A DNA stretch of 64,000 bases, from positions 58,657-122,656 of the forward strand of contig NZ_JAKILU010000011.1 in NCBI RefSeq assembly GCF_023283485.1, read 5' to 3'. How positions within the stretch are numbered: the first letter of the stretch is position 1; every line of letters starts with the position of its first letter. Position numbers and translations under genes: made by a program. This DNA comes from Shewanella glacialipiscicola (GTDB taxonomy: Bacteria > Pseudomonadota > Gammaproteobacteria > Enterobacterales > Shewanellaceae). Below the pieces are notes generated by a model. That model ran no database searches. It was not told where the DNA came from and was given only the letters and a program-made list of their open reading frames with translations. Below are positions 8,259-16,749 of the stretch, piece by piece.

Positions 8259-9512
8259 CTACAGTGATTGTGCTACGGGCAGACGATAATCAGGACGCAC
8301 TGCAACCAAATGTACAGTGCTAGTCGTACGCTCTAAAAATCCACCTTCACAATAACTTAAGTAGAATTTCCACATGCGGATAAAGTCTTCGCCATAGCCT
8401 AATGTGCGGATTTCATCTAGGGCATGGTCAAAATTCTCATGCCAATGCTTTAAGGTTTTAGCGTAATCAAGCCCCATATCATTGAGCGACCAAACCACCA
8501 TATCCGTTTGCTTGGCAATATGACCCGCCATTTGGCTAATCGAAGGTAAGCAGCCACCAGGGAAGATATAACGTTGAATAAAATCAACGCCTTTGCGATA
8601 ACTATCGTAACGTTGGTCAGCAATCGTAATAGCTTGCAGCAACATGCGCCCATGGGGTTTTAACAATGACTCCAATTTTTTAAAGAAACCGGGTAAATAT
8701 TCATGTCCCACTGCTTCAATCATTTCGATGGAAACGACTCTGTCATATTCGCCCGTAAGATTGCGATAATCCTCCGTTAACAGGGTAACTTTATCGCTTA
8801 ACCCTTCCTGTTCGACACGCGCGTTGGCGTAGGCATATTGAGCATCAGAAATCGTTGTCGTCGTCACATGTACGCCATAATGTTTGGCCGCATAAATTGC
8901 CAAAGATCCCCAACCGGTACCGATTTCCAATAAAGTTTGGCCCGGTTGTAAATCGAGTCGCTCACAGATAGTCATTAACTTAAACTGCTGCGCCTCTTGT
9001 AAACTGGCTTCTTCATGGGGATACAGCGCACTTGAGTACAGCATTTCTCGGTCGAGAAATTGCTCATACATAGCATTACCTAAATCATAATGGGCAAGAA
9101 TATTACGCTTTGAACCTTCTTGTGAATTACGATTAAGTACATGCTTAACTCGGTTTATTGTGCCTGTTAACCAAGAGAATTTGGCCTCAATCCTATCAAG
9201 CAAAGCTAAATTACGGGCAAACAATTGCACCACTTTGGTTAAATCTGGGCTGGTCCAATGGCCTTGGATATACCCCTCACCCGCGCCAATAGAACCGGCA
9301 AGCATCACTTGGCGATAAAAACTCGGATGCTTAACCACCAAGGTGGCATGCAAATCAGTTTGAGCCTCACCAAAACGATAACTCTTATCGCCTTCAACTA
9401 AAGTCAAACAGCCATGAGGCAAGCTTTCAAGCGCCTTAAGTAACACCTTACGCGCAATACTGTCGGGCAGTTTCTCTGTGGTGATTGAGGTTTGCGAAGC
9501 AGTATTTTCCAT
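8259..9512 (-). CDS. cfa: Cyclopropane-fatty-acyl-phospholipid synthase
   Basis: This 417-residue enzyme transfers a methylene group from SAM to unsaturated acyl chains in phospholipids. The SAM site LEIGTGWGSLAIYAA (about residue 190), the preceding HYDLGNAMYEQFLD block, MLYSSALY, VSIEMIEAVGHEYLPGFF and FIQRYIFPGGCLPS are hallmark Cfa/CMAS segments. The start at 9512 (MENTAS) is chosen for its GGAGAA site; a longer reading to 9554 would run into the previous gene. Only one base separates it from the DUF1365 stop. Its place in a photolyase operon suggests induction by light or oxidative stress. Confidence 0.94.
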   Translation of the reverse strand: MENTASQTSITTEKLPDSIARKVLLKALESLPHGCLTLVEGDKSYRFGEAQTDLHATLVVKHPSFYRQVMLAGSIGAGEGYIQGHWTSPDLTKVVQLFARNLALLDRIEAKFSWLTGTINRVKHVLNRNSQEGSKRNILAHYDLGNAMYEQFLDREMLYSSALYPHEEASLQEAQQFKLMTICERLDLQPGQTLLEIGTGWGSLAIYAAKHYGVHVTTTTISDAQYAYANARVEQEGLSDKVTLLTEDYRNLTGEYDRVVSIEMIEAVGHEYLPGFFKKLESLLKPHGRMLLQAITIADQRYDSYRKGVDFIQRYIFPGGCLPSISQMAGHIAKQTDMVVWSLNDMGLDYAKTLKHWHENFDHALDEIRTLGYGEDFIRMWKFYLSYCEGGFLERTTSTVHLVAVRPDYRLPVAQSL

Positions 9513-9513
9513 G

Positions 9514-10338
9514 TTATTTCTCCACCTGAGCTGGATGCGGCACAAAAGGCACACGTTTGAAAAAGAGTTTTAGCGCTTGCCAATAAATTCCGAAAAAGAT
9601 CTTAAGCGTCATAAAAGGGAAGCGAAACAAAAGCGTGCGTAAATTCTTAGCGTTGATAGCTTGGCGTTTCATCACTAAATTGGCGTTAAACAGTTTTTTA
9701 CTGCCCTCTTGCGCCGACTGGTTTTCGATACCAATATTCAAGCGCTCACTTGGGGCTGACACGTGCCAGAGATAACGCATGTCCAATGACATAAAAGGTG
9801 ATACGTGAAAAACCTTGTCAGAGGCTTTTGGCGTTGTTAAATCCACCAAATAACAATGACGTTGATCCCAAGGGGTATTGCTCACTTCTGCGAGCATGTA
9901 TAACGGTGTTTGATTTTGATAACAAAAATAGAAGTTAACTGGGCTGAAATAAATACCAAAATGACGTATCTGACCAACAAACAGTACGCGGTCACATTGC
10001 TTAGCCCCACCTAACTCGCTCACTTGCGCCAATACTCGACTCTTTAGTGCTGCCACGCTCGGATCCGCTACAGCCACGGCATTGCTTTGATTGGTTTTCT
10101 TCGTAAAAGACCTTAAGTAGTCTTGAGGATTAAATCGCAGTAAAGCGCGATGCTGGCTCGCAAAAACTCGTCCCATAGCGCTAATTTTATCGACTTCATC
10201 TAAATCAATGGCCATCAGCGCCATTTCGTAGTCAAAACTATGTTTAATCGGCGTAAAACGGCTGTGAGACACAGTGCCATAATAAATACCGCTATTAAGC
10301 TCTGCCACATTGTGCTCTGGCATATTAAGAAGTGTCAT
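9514..10338 (-). CDS. DUF1365 domain-containing protein
   Basis: A 274-residue DUF1365 protein with typical segments: [32 protein letters not shown] near the N terminus, [26 protein letters not shown] text in the middle, and [24 protein letters not shown] after residue 160. The start at 10338 forms an ATGA overlap with the FAD oxidoreductase stop, indicating coupling. The gene is nearly always between an FAD oxidoreductase and cfa in bacteria, so it probably belongs to one lipid-modifying pathway; its chemistry is not known to me. Confidence 0.88.
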   Translation of the reverse strand: MTLLNMPEHNVAELNSGIYYGTVSHSRFTPIKHSFDYEMALMAIDLDEVDKISAMGRVFASQHRALLRFNPQDYLRSFTKKTNQSNAVAVADPSVAALKSRVLAQVSELGGAKQCDRVLFVGQIRHFGIYFSPVNFYFCYQNQTPLYMLAEVSNTPWDQRHCYLVDLTTPKASDKVFHVSPFMSLDMRYLWHVSAPSERLNIGIENQSAQEGSKKLFNANLVMKRQAINAKNLRTLLFRFPFMTLKIFFGIYWQALKLFFKRVPFVPHPAQVEK

Positions 10339-11585
10339 AGGCTGACCCCAAAATGTGCGCACACATCAAGTGCACTGCGTACGCCATCTTCATGGAAACC
10401 GTTGTGCCAATAAGCGCCGGCAAAATGAGTATGGTTTTGCCCCGAAATCTCTTCACGACGGCTTTGGGCTTTAAGGCTGGCCTCGTTAAATACTGGATGA
10501 GCATAGTTAAAACGGCGCAGCACTTTGGACGTATCAATCAATTCTGACTGATTTAAAGTGACACAAAAAGTCGGCGCATTGGCTGGTAACTGCTGCAGAA
10601 TATTCATGTTATAAGTCACTGAAGCAGGACGTTTTGCATTGCCGTCTAAACGATAATTCCAACTCGCCCACGCGGCTTTGCGCTTTGGCAAAATGGTAGT
10701 ATCCATGTGCAATACAACATCATTATCTTGGTAACTTAAATCACCCAAAATGGCCTGTTCCGCGGCCGTCGGATCCTTTAACATCCGCAGCGCTTGGTCG
10801 CTATGACAGGCGAGGATCACCTCATCAAATTCTAACCACTGCCCGTTAACCTGTAATTTAACGCCATTGTCATGGCGTTCTATAGCCGTGACTGGAGAAT
10901 TGAGGCGGATATTGTCTTTAAAGGGGGCAATTAAATCAGGAATATAACTACGTGAACCGCCCTGTAGTACATACCATTGCGGCCTGTCACTGATATTTAA
11001 TAATCCGTGATGCTCAAAAAAACGGATAAAAAACTTTAATGAAAACGAGCGCATATCTTCGATACTGGAAGACCAAATCGCCGCGCCCATCGGTAAAATA
11101 TAATGCTCAGCAAAAAAGGACGAAAAGTTCTCACTATCTAAGTAATCACCTAAGTTGCCATCAGGATAAATATCTTGTTGATATAGGGCTTTACAGCTTT
11201 TGTTAAAACGTAGAATTTCCCTTAAAAAAGCCCAAAAACGCGGATTAAGTAGATTACGCTTTTGGGCAAACAAACTGCCTAAATTATTGCCATTATACTC
11301 AAGCCCAGTGAGCGCATTATGTACGCTAAAGCTCATCTCAGTCGGTAATGTCGTGACTTTAAGACGCTTTAATAAACGCTCAAACCGCGGATAAGTTCTG
11401 TCGTTAAATACGATAAAACCTGTATCTATGGCATAGGTTTGGCCTTGATGCTCTATATCGACGGTTGCAGTATGCCCACCAATATAATCATTGGCCTCAA
11501 ATACGGTCACTTGATGCGATTCGCTGAGTAAATGCCCGCAGGTTAATCCAGAAATACCGGTGCCGACGATAGCAATGTTTTTCAT
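10335..11585 (-). CDS. FAD-dependent amine oxidase-like oxidoreductase
   Basis: A 416-residue flavoprotein. The N-terminal Rossmann motif [15 protein letters not shown] with downstream [15 protein letters not shown] marks the NAD(P)/FAD amine-oxidase fold; [17 protein letters not shown] and GAAIWSSS follow. Homologues sit beside DUF1365 and cfa in many bacteria, and related flavoproteins act on cyclopropane or methylated fatty acids in furan fatty acid synthesis of Alphaproteobacteria. Whether this protein does so is inference from context. TGATG overlap with the SDR gene upstream and ATGA overlap with DUF1365 downstream show tight coupling. Confidence 0.88.
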   Translation of the reverse strand: MKNIAIVGTGISGLTCGHLLSESHQVTVFEANDYIGGHTATVDIEHQGQTYAIDTGFIVFNDRTYPRFERLLKRLKVTTLPTEMSFSVHNALTGLEYNGNNLGSLFAQKRNLLNPRFWAFLREILRFNKSCKALYQQDIYPDGNLGDYLDSENFSSFFAEHYILPMGAAIWSSSIEDMRSFSLKFFIRFFEHHGLLNISDRPQWYVLQGGSRSYIPDLIAPFKDNIRLNSPVTAIERHDNGVKLQVNGQWLEFDEVILACHSDQALRMLKDPTAAEQAILGDLSYQDNDVVLHMDTTILPKRKAAWASWNYRLDGNAKRPASVTYNMNILQQLPANAPTFCVTLNQSELIDTSKVLRRFNYAHPVFNEASLKAQSRREEISGQNHTHFAGAYWHNGFHEDGVRSALDVCAHFGVSL

Positions 11586-12382
11586 CAGTTCTTGTCCTTA
11601 AGCGACTTGGATTGGGTGTCGTTTGCCATCATTTTTTGCCACACAAAGGCAGGCAAAAACGACATCAATTTTAATAAATAGGTAAAGCGGCGCGGGAAGT
11701 GGATCTCGCGTTTATTATGTTCTAGTCCGTTACGGATGGCTTTTGATGCGGCTTGTACACTCACTTGCATCGGCATAGAAAAATCGTTTTTAGCCGTCAG
11801 TGGCGTCGCCACAAAACCAGGACAAATTAAACTCACGCCTATATCACTGTTAACAAGATCAAGCGCCAAACTTGATGCTAAATACTGCACGCCAGCTTTT
11901 GAGGCGCCATAGGCTTCTGCACGTGGAAAGGGCAAATAAATAGCGCTAGAGCTCATCAATCCAATGCGCGAGCCCCTAGGCATTAATGGTAAAAATGCCC
12001 CAAGGCAGTATCCCATTGCAATTAAATTGGTATGAACAACACGCTCAAATAACGCATCATCAAAGGCTTTAGCATCATCGATGTATTCACAACTGCCGGC
12101 ATTTAAAATAACTAAATCAAGCTGACGGTCGGTTTGTGTTAATAATTCTGTTAAATCTTGGCCAGCCAGCTGCACTTGGCTGCGCTGGGTAATATCAAAG
12201 TTTAGCAGTGTGACAATTCCAAGCTCTTTAAGTGCTAACGCTTCGAGTTTTTGTAGGGAGCGGCCACAGGCAATCACATGCCACCCCAGTGCTAAATAAT
12301 CCTTTGCCAGTTGCAGCCCAATACCCGAGCTCGCACCTGTAATAAGCACCGTTTTGAGTGTCATCGCGTTAATGGCGTTCAT
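11585..12382 (-). CDS. Short-chain dehydrogenase/reductase
   Basis: A 265-residue classical SDR. The cofactor motif TGASSGIGLQLA lies at about residue 15, NAG at about 94, the catalytic Ser in the SSSAIYLP segment, and the YGASKAG box (Tyr and Lys) about residue 157. The first ATG at 12382 overlaps the previous stop as TGATG. The C terminus is hydrophobic (LLKLMSFLPAFVWQKMM), suggesting membrane contact. It lies between an SnoaL-like gene and the FAD oxidoreductase of the photolyase-cfa operon. Substrate unknown, probably lipid-related. Confidence 0.9.
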   Translation of the reverse strand: MNAINAMTLKTVLITGASSGIGLQLAKDYLALGWHVIACGRSLQKLEALALKELGIVTLLNFDITQRSQVQLAGQDLTELLTQTDRQLDLVILNAGSCEYIDDAKAFDDALFERVVHTNLIAMGYCLGAFLPLMPRGSRIGLMSSSAIYLPFPRAEAYGASKAGVQYLASSLALDLVNSDIGVSLICPGFVATPLTAKNDFSMPMQVSVQAASKAIRNGLEHNKREIHFPRRFTYLLKLMSFLPAFVWQKMMANDTQSKSLKDKN

Positions 12383-12828
12383 CACTTTGCCGCCCTCGTT
12401 TTAAGCAACCGAATGAGCCCACCAACAAAAGGCACCTGCTCATATAGCATTTGTCCAAGGTCAAAATAATCCCTATGGAAATAGATCTTGTCGTTAAATT
12501 TGAGCTGACTCATACCGTCAACACGAATCAATTGACCCTTATTTAATTTAGGATGGCGGTACTGCATTTGCCAAAAGAGTGAAGCTTGGCCGTCACTCTG
12601 CTGCACTTCTTTGATTTCAAATTGAATGTGTTGCACGTTCTCATATAACTTAGCGAAGTACTGGGTTAATGACTCAAGACCGCTGATTTGATGCATTGGA
12701 TCAGTGAAGATAATGTCGTCGCCATACACTTGCCCCAGCAGATGCAGATTATTTTTATTTAACGCCTGATACAGTTCAATAAAATTATCCACGAGTGGAT
12801 TAGGCTTAATCACGGCACTATTTATCAT
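12382..12828 (-). CDS. SnoaL/NTF2-like fold protein
   Basis: A 148-residue protein beginning with FIELYQALNKNNLHLLGQVYGDDIIFTDPMHQISG, typical of the SnoaL_2/NTF2-like superfamily, with a matching beta-sheet region after residue 65 (FEIKEVQQ, LFWQMQYRHP). Such folds bind small hydrophobic ligands or act as isomerases. Genes of this type commonly precede the SDR-FAD-DUF1365-cfa set. It lies 23 bp after the photolyase and overlaps the SDR start by one base. Precise function is not known. Confidence 0.82.
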   Translation of the reverse strand: MINSAVIKPNPLVDNFIELYQALNKNNLHLLGQVYGDDIIFTDPMHQISGLESLTQYFAKLYENVQHIQFEIKEVQQSDGQASLFWQMQYRHPKLNKGQLIRVDGMSQLKFNDKIYFHRDYFDLGQMLYEQVPFVGGLIRLLKTRAAK

Positions 12829-12851
12829 CTGGTTATTGCTCCAATCCTAAT

Positions 12852-14336
12852 CTAGGTAATCGCGGCTTTTTTTAATACGCCCAACACGGTTAACGCCCTG
12901 ACTCTTGCGGTGCTGTGGTCAACAATCGCACTTGGATAAGCTGTTTGAGTATTAAATAACGGCGCTTCAAACAAAGACGGTGTTTTGGCTGCACTAGGTT
13001 GATGTAATTGCTTAATTCCCCAAGATGCGAGCTCTGGTAAGTACTTACGGATGAAGCTGCCATCTGGATCAAACTTTTCGCTCTGGCTTATGGGATTAAA
13101 AATACGGAAATAAGGCTGGGCATCACAGCCACAACCTGCAGACCATTGCCAACCGCCATTGTTAGCGGCTAAATCACCGTCAATCAGCTTTTGACGAAAA
13201 TAACGCTCACCCCAACGCCAATCAATCAACAAATGCTTCGTTAAAAAGCTGGCAACGACCATACGCAGGCGATTGTGCATCCAACCGGTTTGATTAAGCT
13301 GTCGCATCGCGGCGTCCACAATTGGGTAGCCCGTTTGCCCCTCACACCATGCCGTGAACTCATCGGGATTATTGCGCCACTGCACTTTATCTGCTTGACG
13401 ATTAAAATTATGATTCTTAGATAAATCAGAAAATGCCACCAGCAAGTGACGATAAAACTCACGCCAAATAAGCTCATTTAACCAAGTTCGAGCTGGGCTA
13501 GTATCATCAACAATCACCTCTGGGAAGCGTTGTAGTAGCGCAGCCACGCATTGCCTTGAACTAAGCACGCCAATCGCCAAATAAGGTGATATTGAACTGG
13601 TACCATCGATGGCAGGGAAATCCCTATCTTGCTTATAATCCTGAACTTTCTGTTGAATAAATTCTGATAGTAAGCGCTTAGCCTGCCCTTCTCCCGCGGC
13701 CCATAGTTCGCTTGATAGTTTAAGCGTATTGATAAAGGTCAGCTGCGGTGGCTGATTGATGACTGGCCCAAGCGGCGCGGGAACAGCAAGAGGCAAAATA
13801 GCTTTGCGGGCGGCGATTTCTCGCCACTTACGACTAAAAGGCGTGAAAACCTTATACATGCCACCGGATAAATTAAGTACGCTACCCGGAGCCAGTAAAC
13901 AATGCTCGTCAGTTAATACCAAGGGTATGCCTGATTCAATACAAGCTTGGTCGCGTAGTTGCTCGTTAATTTCAGGCTCTTTGCCCGCAAACACTCGAGT
14001 GACACTGTGTTGCTGGCAATAATCGAGCATAAACTCTGGCACATCGGCAAAGGTGTCTAGCTGAATAAGCTCAAATGCAACACCTAAACTCGCTAACCCT
14101 TGGGCAAGCAAATTAATATGTCTCTCAATAAAATCTAGCTGAATGGGCGCAACATCATGCTGTTGCCACTGGGTTGGCGTAGCGATGTAAATCGCTTTCA
14201 ATACTGTGCCATTCTCCCTCGCCCAATCACAAGCGACGGTTAACGCCTGATTATCAGCAAGACGTAAATCTTGGCGAAACCACATCAACGCATTTTGATG
14301 CTGCAAAGCCATTGAATGATGTTTAGTTGATGTCAT
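12852..14336 (-). CDS. phrB: Deoxyribodipyrimidine photolyase
   Basis: A 494-residue class I CPD photolyase that repairs UV-induced cyclobutane dimers using light. The N-terminal antenna-binding domain starts ALMWFRQDLRLADNQAL. The FAD domain shows ISPYLAIGVLSSRQC, ELIWREFYRHLL, GYPIVDAAMRQLNQTGWMHNR and NNGGWQWSAGCGCDAQPYFRIFNP. The start MTSTKHH at 14336 overlaps the end of the MerR gene by 14 bp; MALQHQ at 14312 is an alternative. The gene is directly downstream of a MerR-type regulator and a YbgA-like gene, a context matching light- or oxidant-controlled repair. Confidence 0.95.
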   Translation of the reverse strand: MTSTKHHSMALQHQNALMWFRQDLRLADNQALTVACDWARENGTVLKAIYIATPTQWQQHDVAPIQLDFIERHINLLAQGLASLGVAFELIQLDTFADVPEFMLDYCQQHSVTRVFAGKEPEINEQLRDQACIESGIPLVLTDEHCLLAPGSVLNLSGGMYKVFTPFSRKWREIAARKAILPLAVPAPLGPVINQPPQLTFINTLKLSSELWAAGEGQAKRLLSEFIQQKVQDYKQDRDFPAIDGTSSISPYLAIGVLSSRQCVAALLQRFPEVIVDDTSPARTWLNELIWREFYRHLLVAFSDLSKNHNFNRQADKVQWRNNPDEFTAWCEGQTGYPIVDAAMRQLNQTGWMHNRLRMVVASFLTKHLLIDWRWGERYFRQKLIDGDLAANNGGWQWSAGCGCDAQPYFRIFNPISQSEKFDPDGSFIRKYLPELASWGIKQLHQPSAAKTPSLFEAPLFNTQTAYPSAIVDHSTARVRALTVLGVLKKAAIT

Positions 14337-15351
14337 GATTTTTCCTAATCTTGTGATGTTCACTGTGACTAACTGCGGCGATTCTTTCTGTGTGTTTGAT
14401 ACTTTTGCGAGCCTTGCTCGTCGAGCGAGCCGATACTTGCCCAATTAAGTCTGCAATTGAAGGTGTATAAAAAGCCGATAAGGACGTTAAAGTCGGTGCG
14501 AAGGGGCCAACAAACCGACATGGAAACGTCATTTGCGCTAACACGGCCTGCATTTCTGCTTGTTCAGTCCCCGAGTGATTCGGTTCGGGCAGCAGTAAAA
14601 GCGCATCAAGATTAAGCCTATTGCTCAACAGTGACACGCTAGCAATAGTTTGGTTGCCAAGGTCGATAACCGAGGCTCGCAGCGCCGCAAGTTCTAATAA
14701 TAACAACAGTGAAAAAAGTGTTTTGCTGCGTGTAGAATTAGGCGGTGTCAGTGCTCCATGGGTTAAATTAATCACAGCGATTCGCGCTGACACCGTTTGC
14801 CCAGCAAAAGCTGCGCGACCACCGATACGGCTTAGCAGCTCACTCTTTAACCAAGCAATAATTAAGTCAGCGTCGAGTCGCTCGACAACTAAATCATCTA
14901 ACTGATTCAGCCATGGTTGCAGTAACTTCTCTTTCACAAGTACAAATGGATACAGGCCAATGGCATCATCTAGAATCTGCTGTAACTTATGCTGATTGAA
15001 GTCGAATAATGCTGTTGTCAAAGCAATGATTTGCTCGCCCCAGCTATCAACAGCTTGGCTTTGAAGCATTTCATTTGATGATTTAGCTGAACTATTCAGC
15101 AAAGGTTTAACCTTGCTGATCGCAACGCCTTTAGCTAGCCATGCATTGATCTCATGAATTTCTTCAATATTATCGCTGGTATACAATCTGTGGCCCTTGG
15201 GCGTGCGAGCAGGGATCACTAAGCCAAAACGGCGCTGCCATGCCCTTAAGGTTACGGCGTTAACCCCGGTTAGCGCCGACACTTCACCTATGGGTAATAA
15301 TACATCGCCGTTAGATTCAATGTCGGTAGCGGACGCTATCATCTGTTTCAT
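14323..15351 (-). CDS. MerR family transcriptional regulator with CarH/LitR-like C-terminal region
   Basis: A 342-residue protein. Residues about 20-85 form a MerR winged helix (LPIGEVSALTGVNAVTLRAWQRR, then GHRLYTSDNIEEIHEINAWL). The C-terminal 220 residues have the size and helical/Rossmann pattern of the cobalamin-binding light sensors CarH and LitR, including a GGRAAFAGQTVSARIAV region, but I do not find a DxHxxG cobalamin ligand motif, so B12 binding may be lost or altered. It lies just upstream of and overlapping photolyase, as LitR-type genes often do. It probably controls this operon. Assignment as MerR is firm; the sensor type is an inference. Confidence 0.85.
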   Translation of the reverse strand: MKQMIASATDIESNGDVLLPIGEVSALTGVNAVTLRAWQRRFGLVIPARTPKGHRLYTSDNIEEIHEINAWLAKGVAISKVKPLLNSSAKSSNEMLQSQAVDSWGEQIIALTTALFDFNQHKLQQILDDAIGLYPFVLVKEKLLQPWLNQLDDLVVERLDADLIIAWLKSELLSRIGGRAAFAGQTVSARIAVINLTHGALTPPNSTRSKTLFSLLLLLELAALRASVIDLGNQTIASVSLLSNRLNLDALLLLPEPNHSGTEQAEMQAVLAQMTFPCRFVGPFAPTLTSLSAFYTPSIADLIGQVSARSTSKARKSIKHTERIAAVSHSEHHKIRKNHDIN

Positions 15352-15405
15352 ATTTCAATATCACCCACTAGAACAAAGCAAAAAAGACTGCCTAACAAAG
15401 CTTGG

Positions 15406-16359
15406 CTAGTAGGCATAACGCAGCTTTAATGCCTCAGGATGGGGATGCAAATACACTTGTTCTTCAATGTAAGGCGTTGGGAATTCGCGCAAATAATGGT
15501 TAATAAGTGTAATCGGCACTAATAACGGTAATAAACCTTCGTGATATTTCATTATGGCTTCAGAGAGTTCATTTTTTTGCTCTTTACTCAGATGCTTTTT
15601 AAAGTAACCCTGAATATGTTGCAGTGTACTGGTGTGATTTTTACGGGTTGCGTTGATTTTTAAGGCAGTCATAAAGCCTTCAAAATAACGGGTTGCGCTT
15701 TGTTCCAGATCGTCGATATGCGCCACTATTGGCCCAAGATCGCGATACCATGTAGGGCTATGTGCCATCAGCAGATATTTATAACGGGAGTGAAATTTAA
15801 CCAATTTATGCTTAGTTAAACCTTCATGCTTCATTAGCTGCCAATCGTGGTAGGCGTAAACCCGAGTGAAAAAGTTTTCCCTCAGTACTAGGTCATGTAA
15901 ACGCCCTTCTTCTTCCACCGGCAATAGCGGATAACGTTCCATTAGCTTACGGGCAAATACACCAATACCAGATTTAGAACCATTATTGGTGCCAATTTTG
16001 TACACTGTAACGCGTTCCATCCCACAGGTAGGCGACTTAGCGCAAAGCAAATATCCACCTAGAAAGTCCAGTTCTTGCACCTTACTCTCACTGTACTCGT
16101 TGAGTTTGTCAGTGACATCTAAGCTGCCATCACCGCTTTGCACTAATACGGTTTCACCATCACGGACTAAGCGAATGCTTTTACGCGGCGCCCCGAGGCC
16201 AATCGCCATTTCAGGACAGACGGGAACATAATCGAAAAATTGCTTAATTTCTTGATTACAATAGGTCGAATTTTTATGTCCACCATCAAAACGAACCTTC
16301 TCGCCTAAAAGGCAAGCACTGATCCCTATCTGAATTCGCTGCGGGTTAAACTTGTACAT
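15406..16359 (-). CDS. DUF523 and DUF1722 (YbgA-like) protein
   Basis: A 317-residue two-domain protein. The N-terminal DUF523 part has IGISACLLGEKVRFDGGHK and a CPE plus LCAKSPTCGMERV pattern of conserved cysteines; the C-terminal DUF1722 part (from about residue 190: HDWQLMKHEGLTKHKLVKFHSRYKYLLMAHS) equals E. coli YbgA, whose gene also sits next to phrB. The start MYKFNPQ at 16359 is set by a GGAG site; the frame is open further upstream but without a ribosome site. It is probably the first gene of the photolyase operon. A DNA-repair or tRNA-modification role has been suggested for relatives; unproven here. Confidence 0.88.
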   Translation of the reverse strand: MYKFNPQRIQIGISACLLGEKVRFDGGHKNSTYCNQEIKQFFDYVPVCPEMAIGLGAPRKSIRLVRDGETVLVQSGDGSLDVTDKLNEYSESKVQELDFLGGYLLCAKSPTCGMERVTVYKIGTNNGSKSGIGVFARKLMERYPLLPVEEEGRLHDLVLRENFFTRVYAYHDWQLMKHEGLTKHKLVKFHSRYKYLLMAHSPTWYRDLGPIVAHIDDLEQSATRYFEGFMTALKINATRKNHTSTLQHIQGYFKKHLSKEQKNELSEAIMKYHEGLLPLLVPITLINHYLREFPTPYIEEQVYLHPHPEALKLRYAY

Positions 16360-16429
16360 AAGTAAGCTCCTTGTATAACTATAACTTTCATTACGGCTCA
16401 TACTTGTACAAGGATCAAGTTTTTGTATA
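16352..16429. promoter_or_regulatory. Two TTGTACA-N12-TTGTATA elements upstream of the photolyase operon
   Basis: TTGTACA at 16352-16358 and 16404-16410 are each followed after exactly 12 bp by TTGTATA (16371-16377 and 16423-16429), a 52-bp period. The distal copy is embedded in the 10-bp palindrome CTTGTACAAG. On the transcribed strand a TTGATC and TAATGA pair with a 19-bp spacer surrounds it, as in MerR-controlled promoters. LitR/CarH-type regulators bind related TGTACA repeats. The proximal copy overlaps the ybgA-like start codon. Confidence 0.5.
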
Positions 16430-16749
16430 GATATTTTTAAATATTGTTGGATTATCTCCTGTAAAACGCAAAACATTGCTGTATCGGTGTGCTTTACAGT
16501 AAAGCATGGAGTTACAAGATGAGTAACCCACACTCAGGATAAGTATATAAACGAGGGAATAAGAGATGAGCCTAACAAGACGAATAGAATAACGAACATT
16601 ATCAAGCCTAAATTATTTTTTACGCTTGATAATGAGCCGTTCATAGGTTTACATAAGCCAATTACAACCCCATGCATCATCCATGATATGCAAACAGCTT
16701 TACTAATTTAACGCGGTAGATGAGTATCTAATGCTTATTACAATTTCAG
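16430..16749. other. Intergenic region with two inverted repeats
   Basis: No gene is supported between the photolyase operon promoter and the helicase stop. It contains a perfect 17-bp palindrome TGCTTTAC-A-GTAAAGCA at 16490-16506 and a hairpin CATTATCAAGC (16597-16607) with its complement at 16624-16634. The first may be an operator; the second may help end the helicase transcript. Confidence 0.55.

Noticed and set aside
9513..9554. Longer N terminus of Cfa up to 9554
   Set aside because: It would overlap DUF1365 and lacks a ribosome site, while the ATG at 9512 has GGAGAA.
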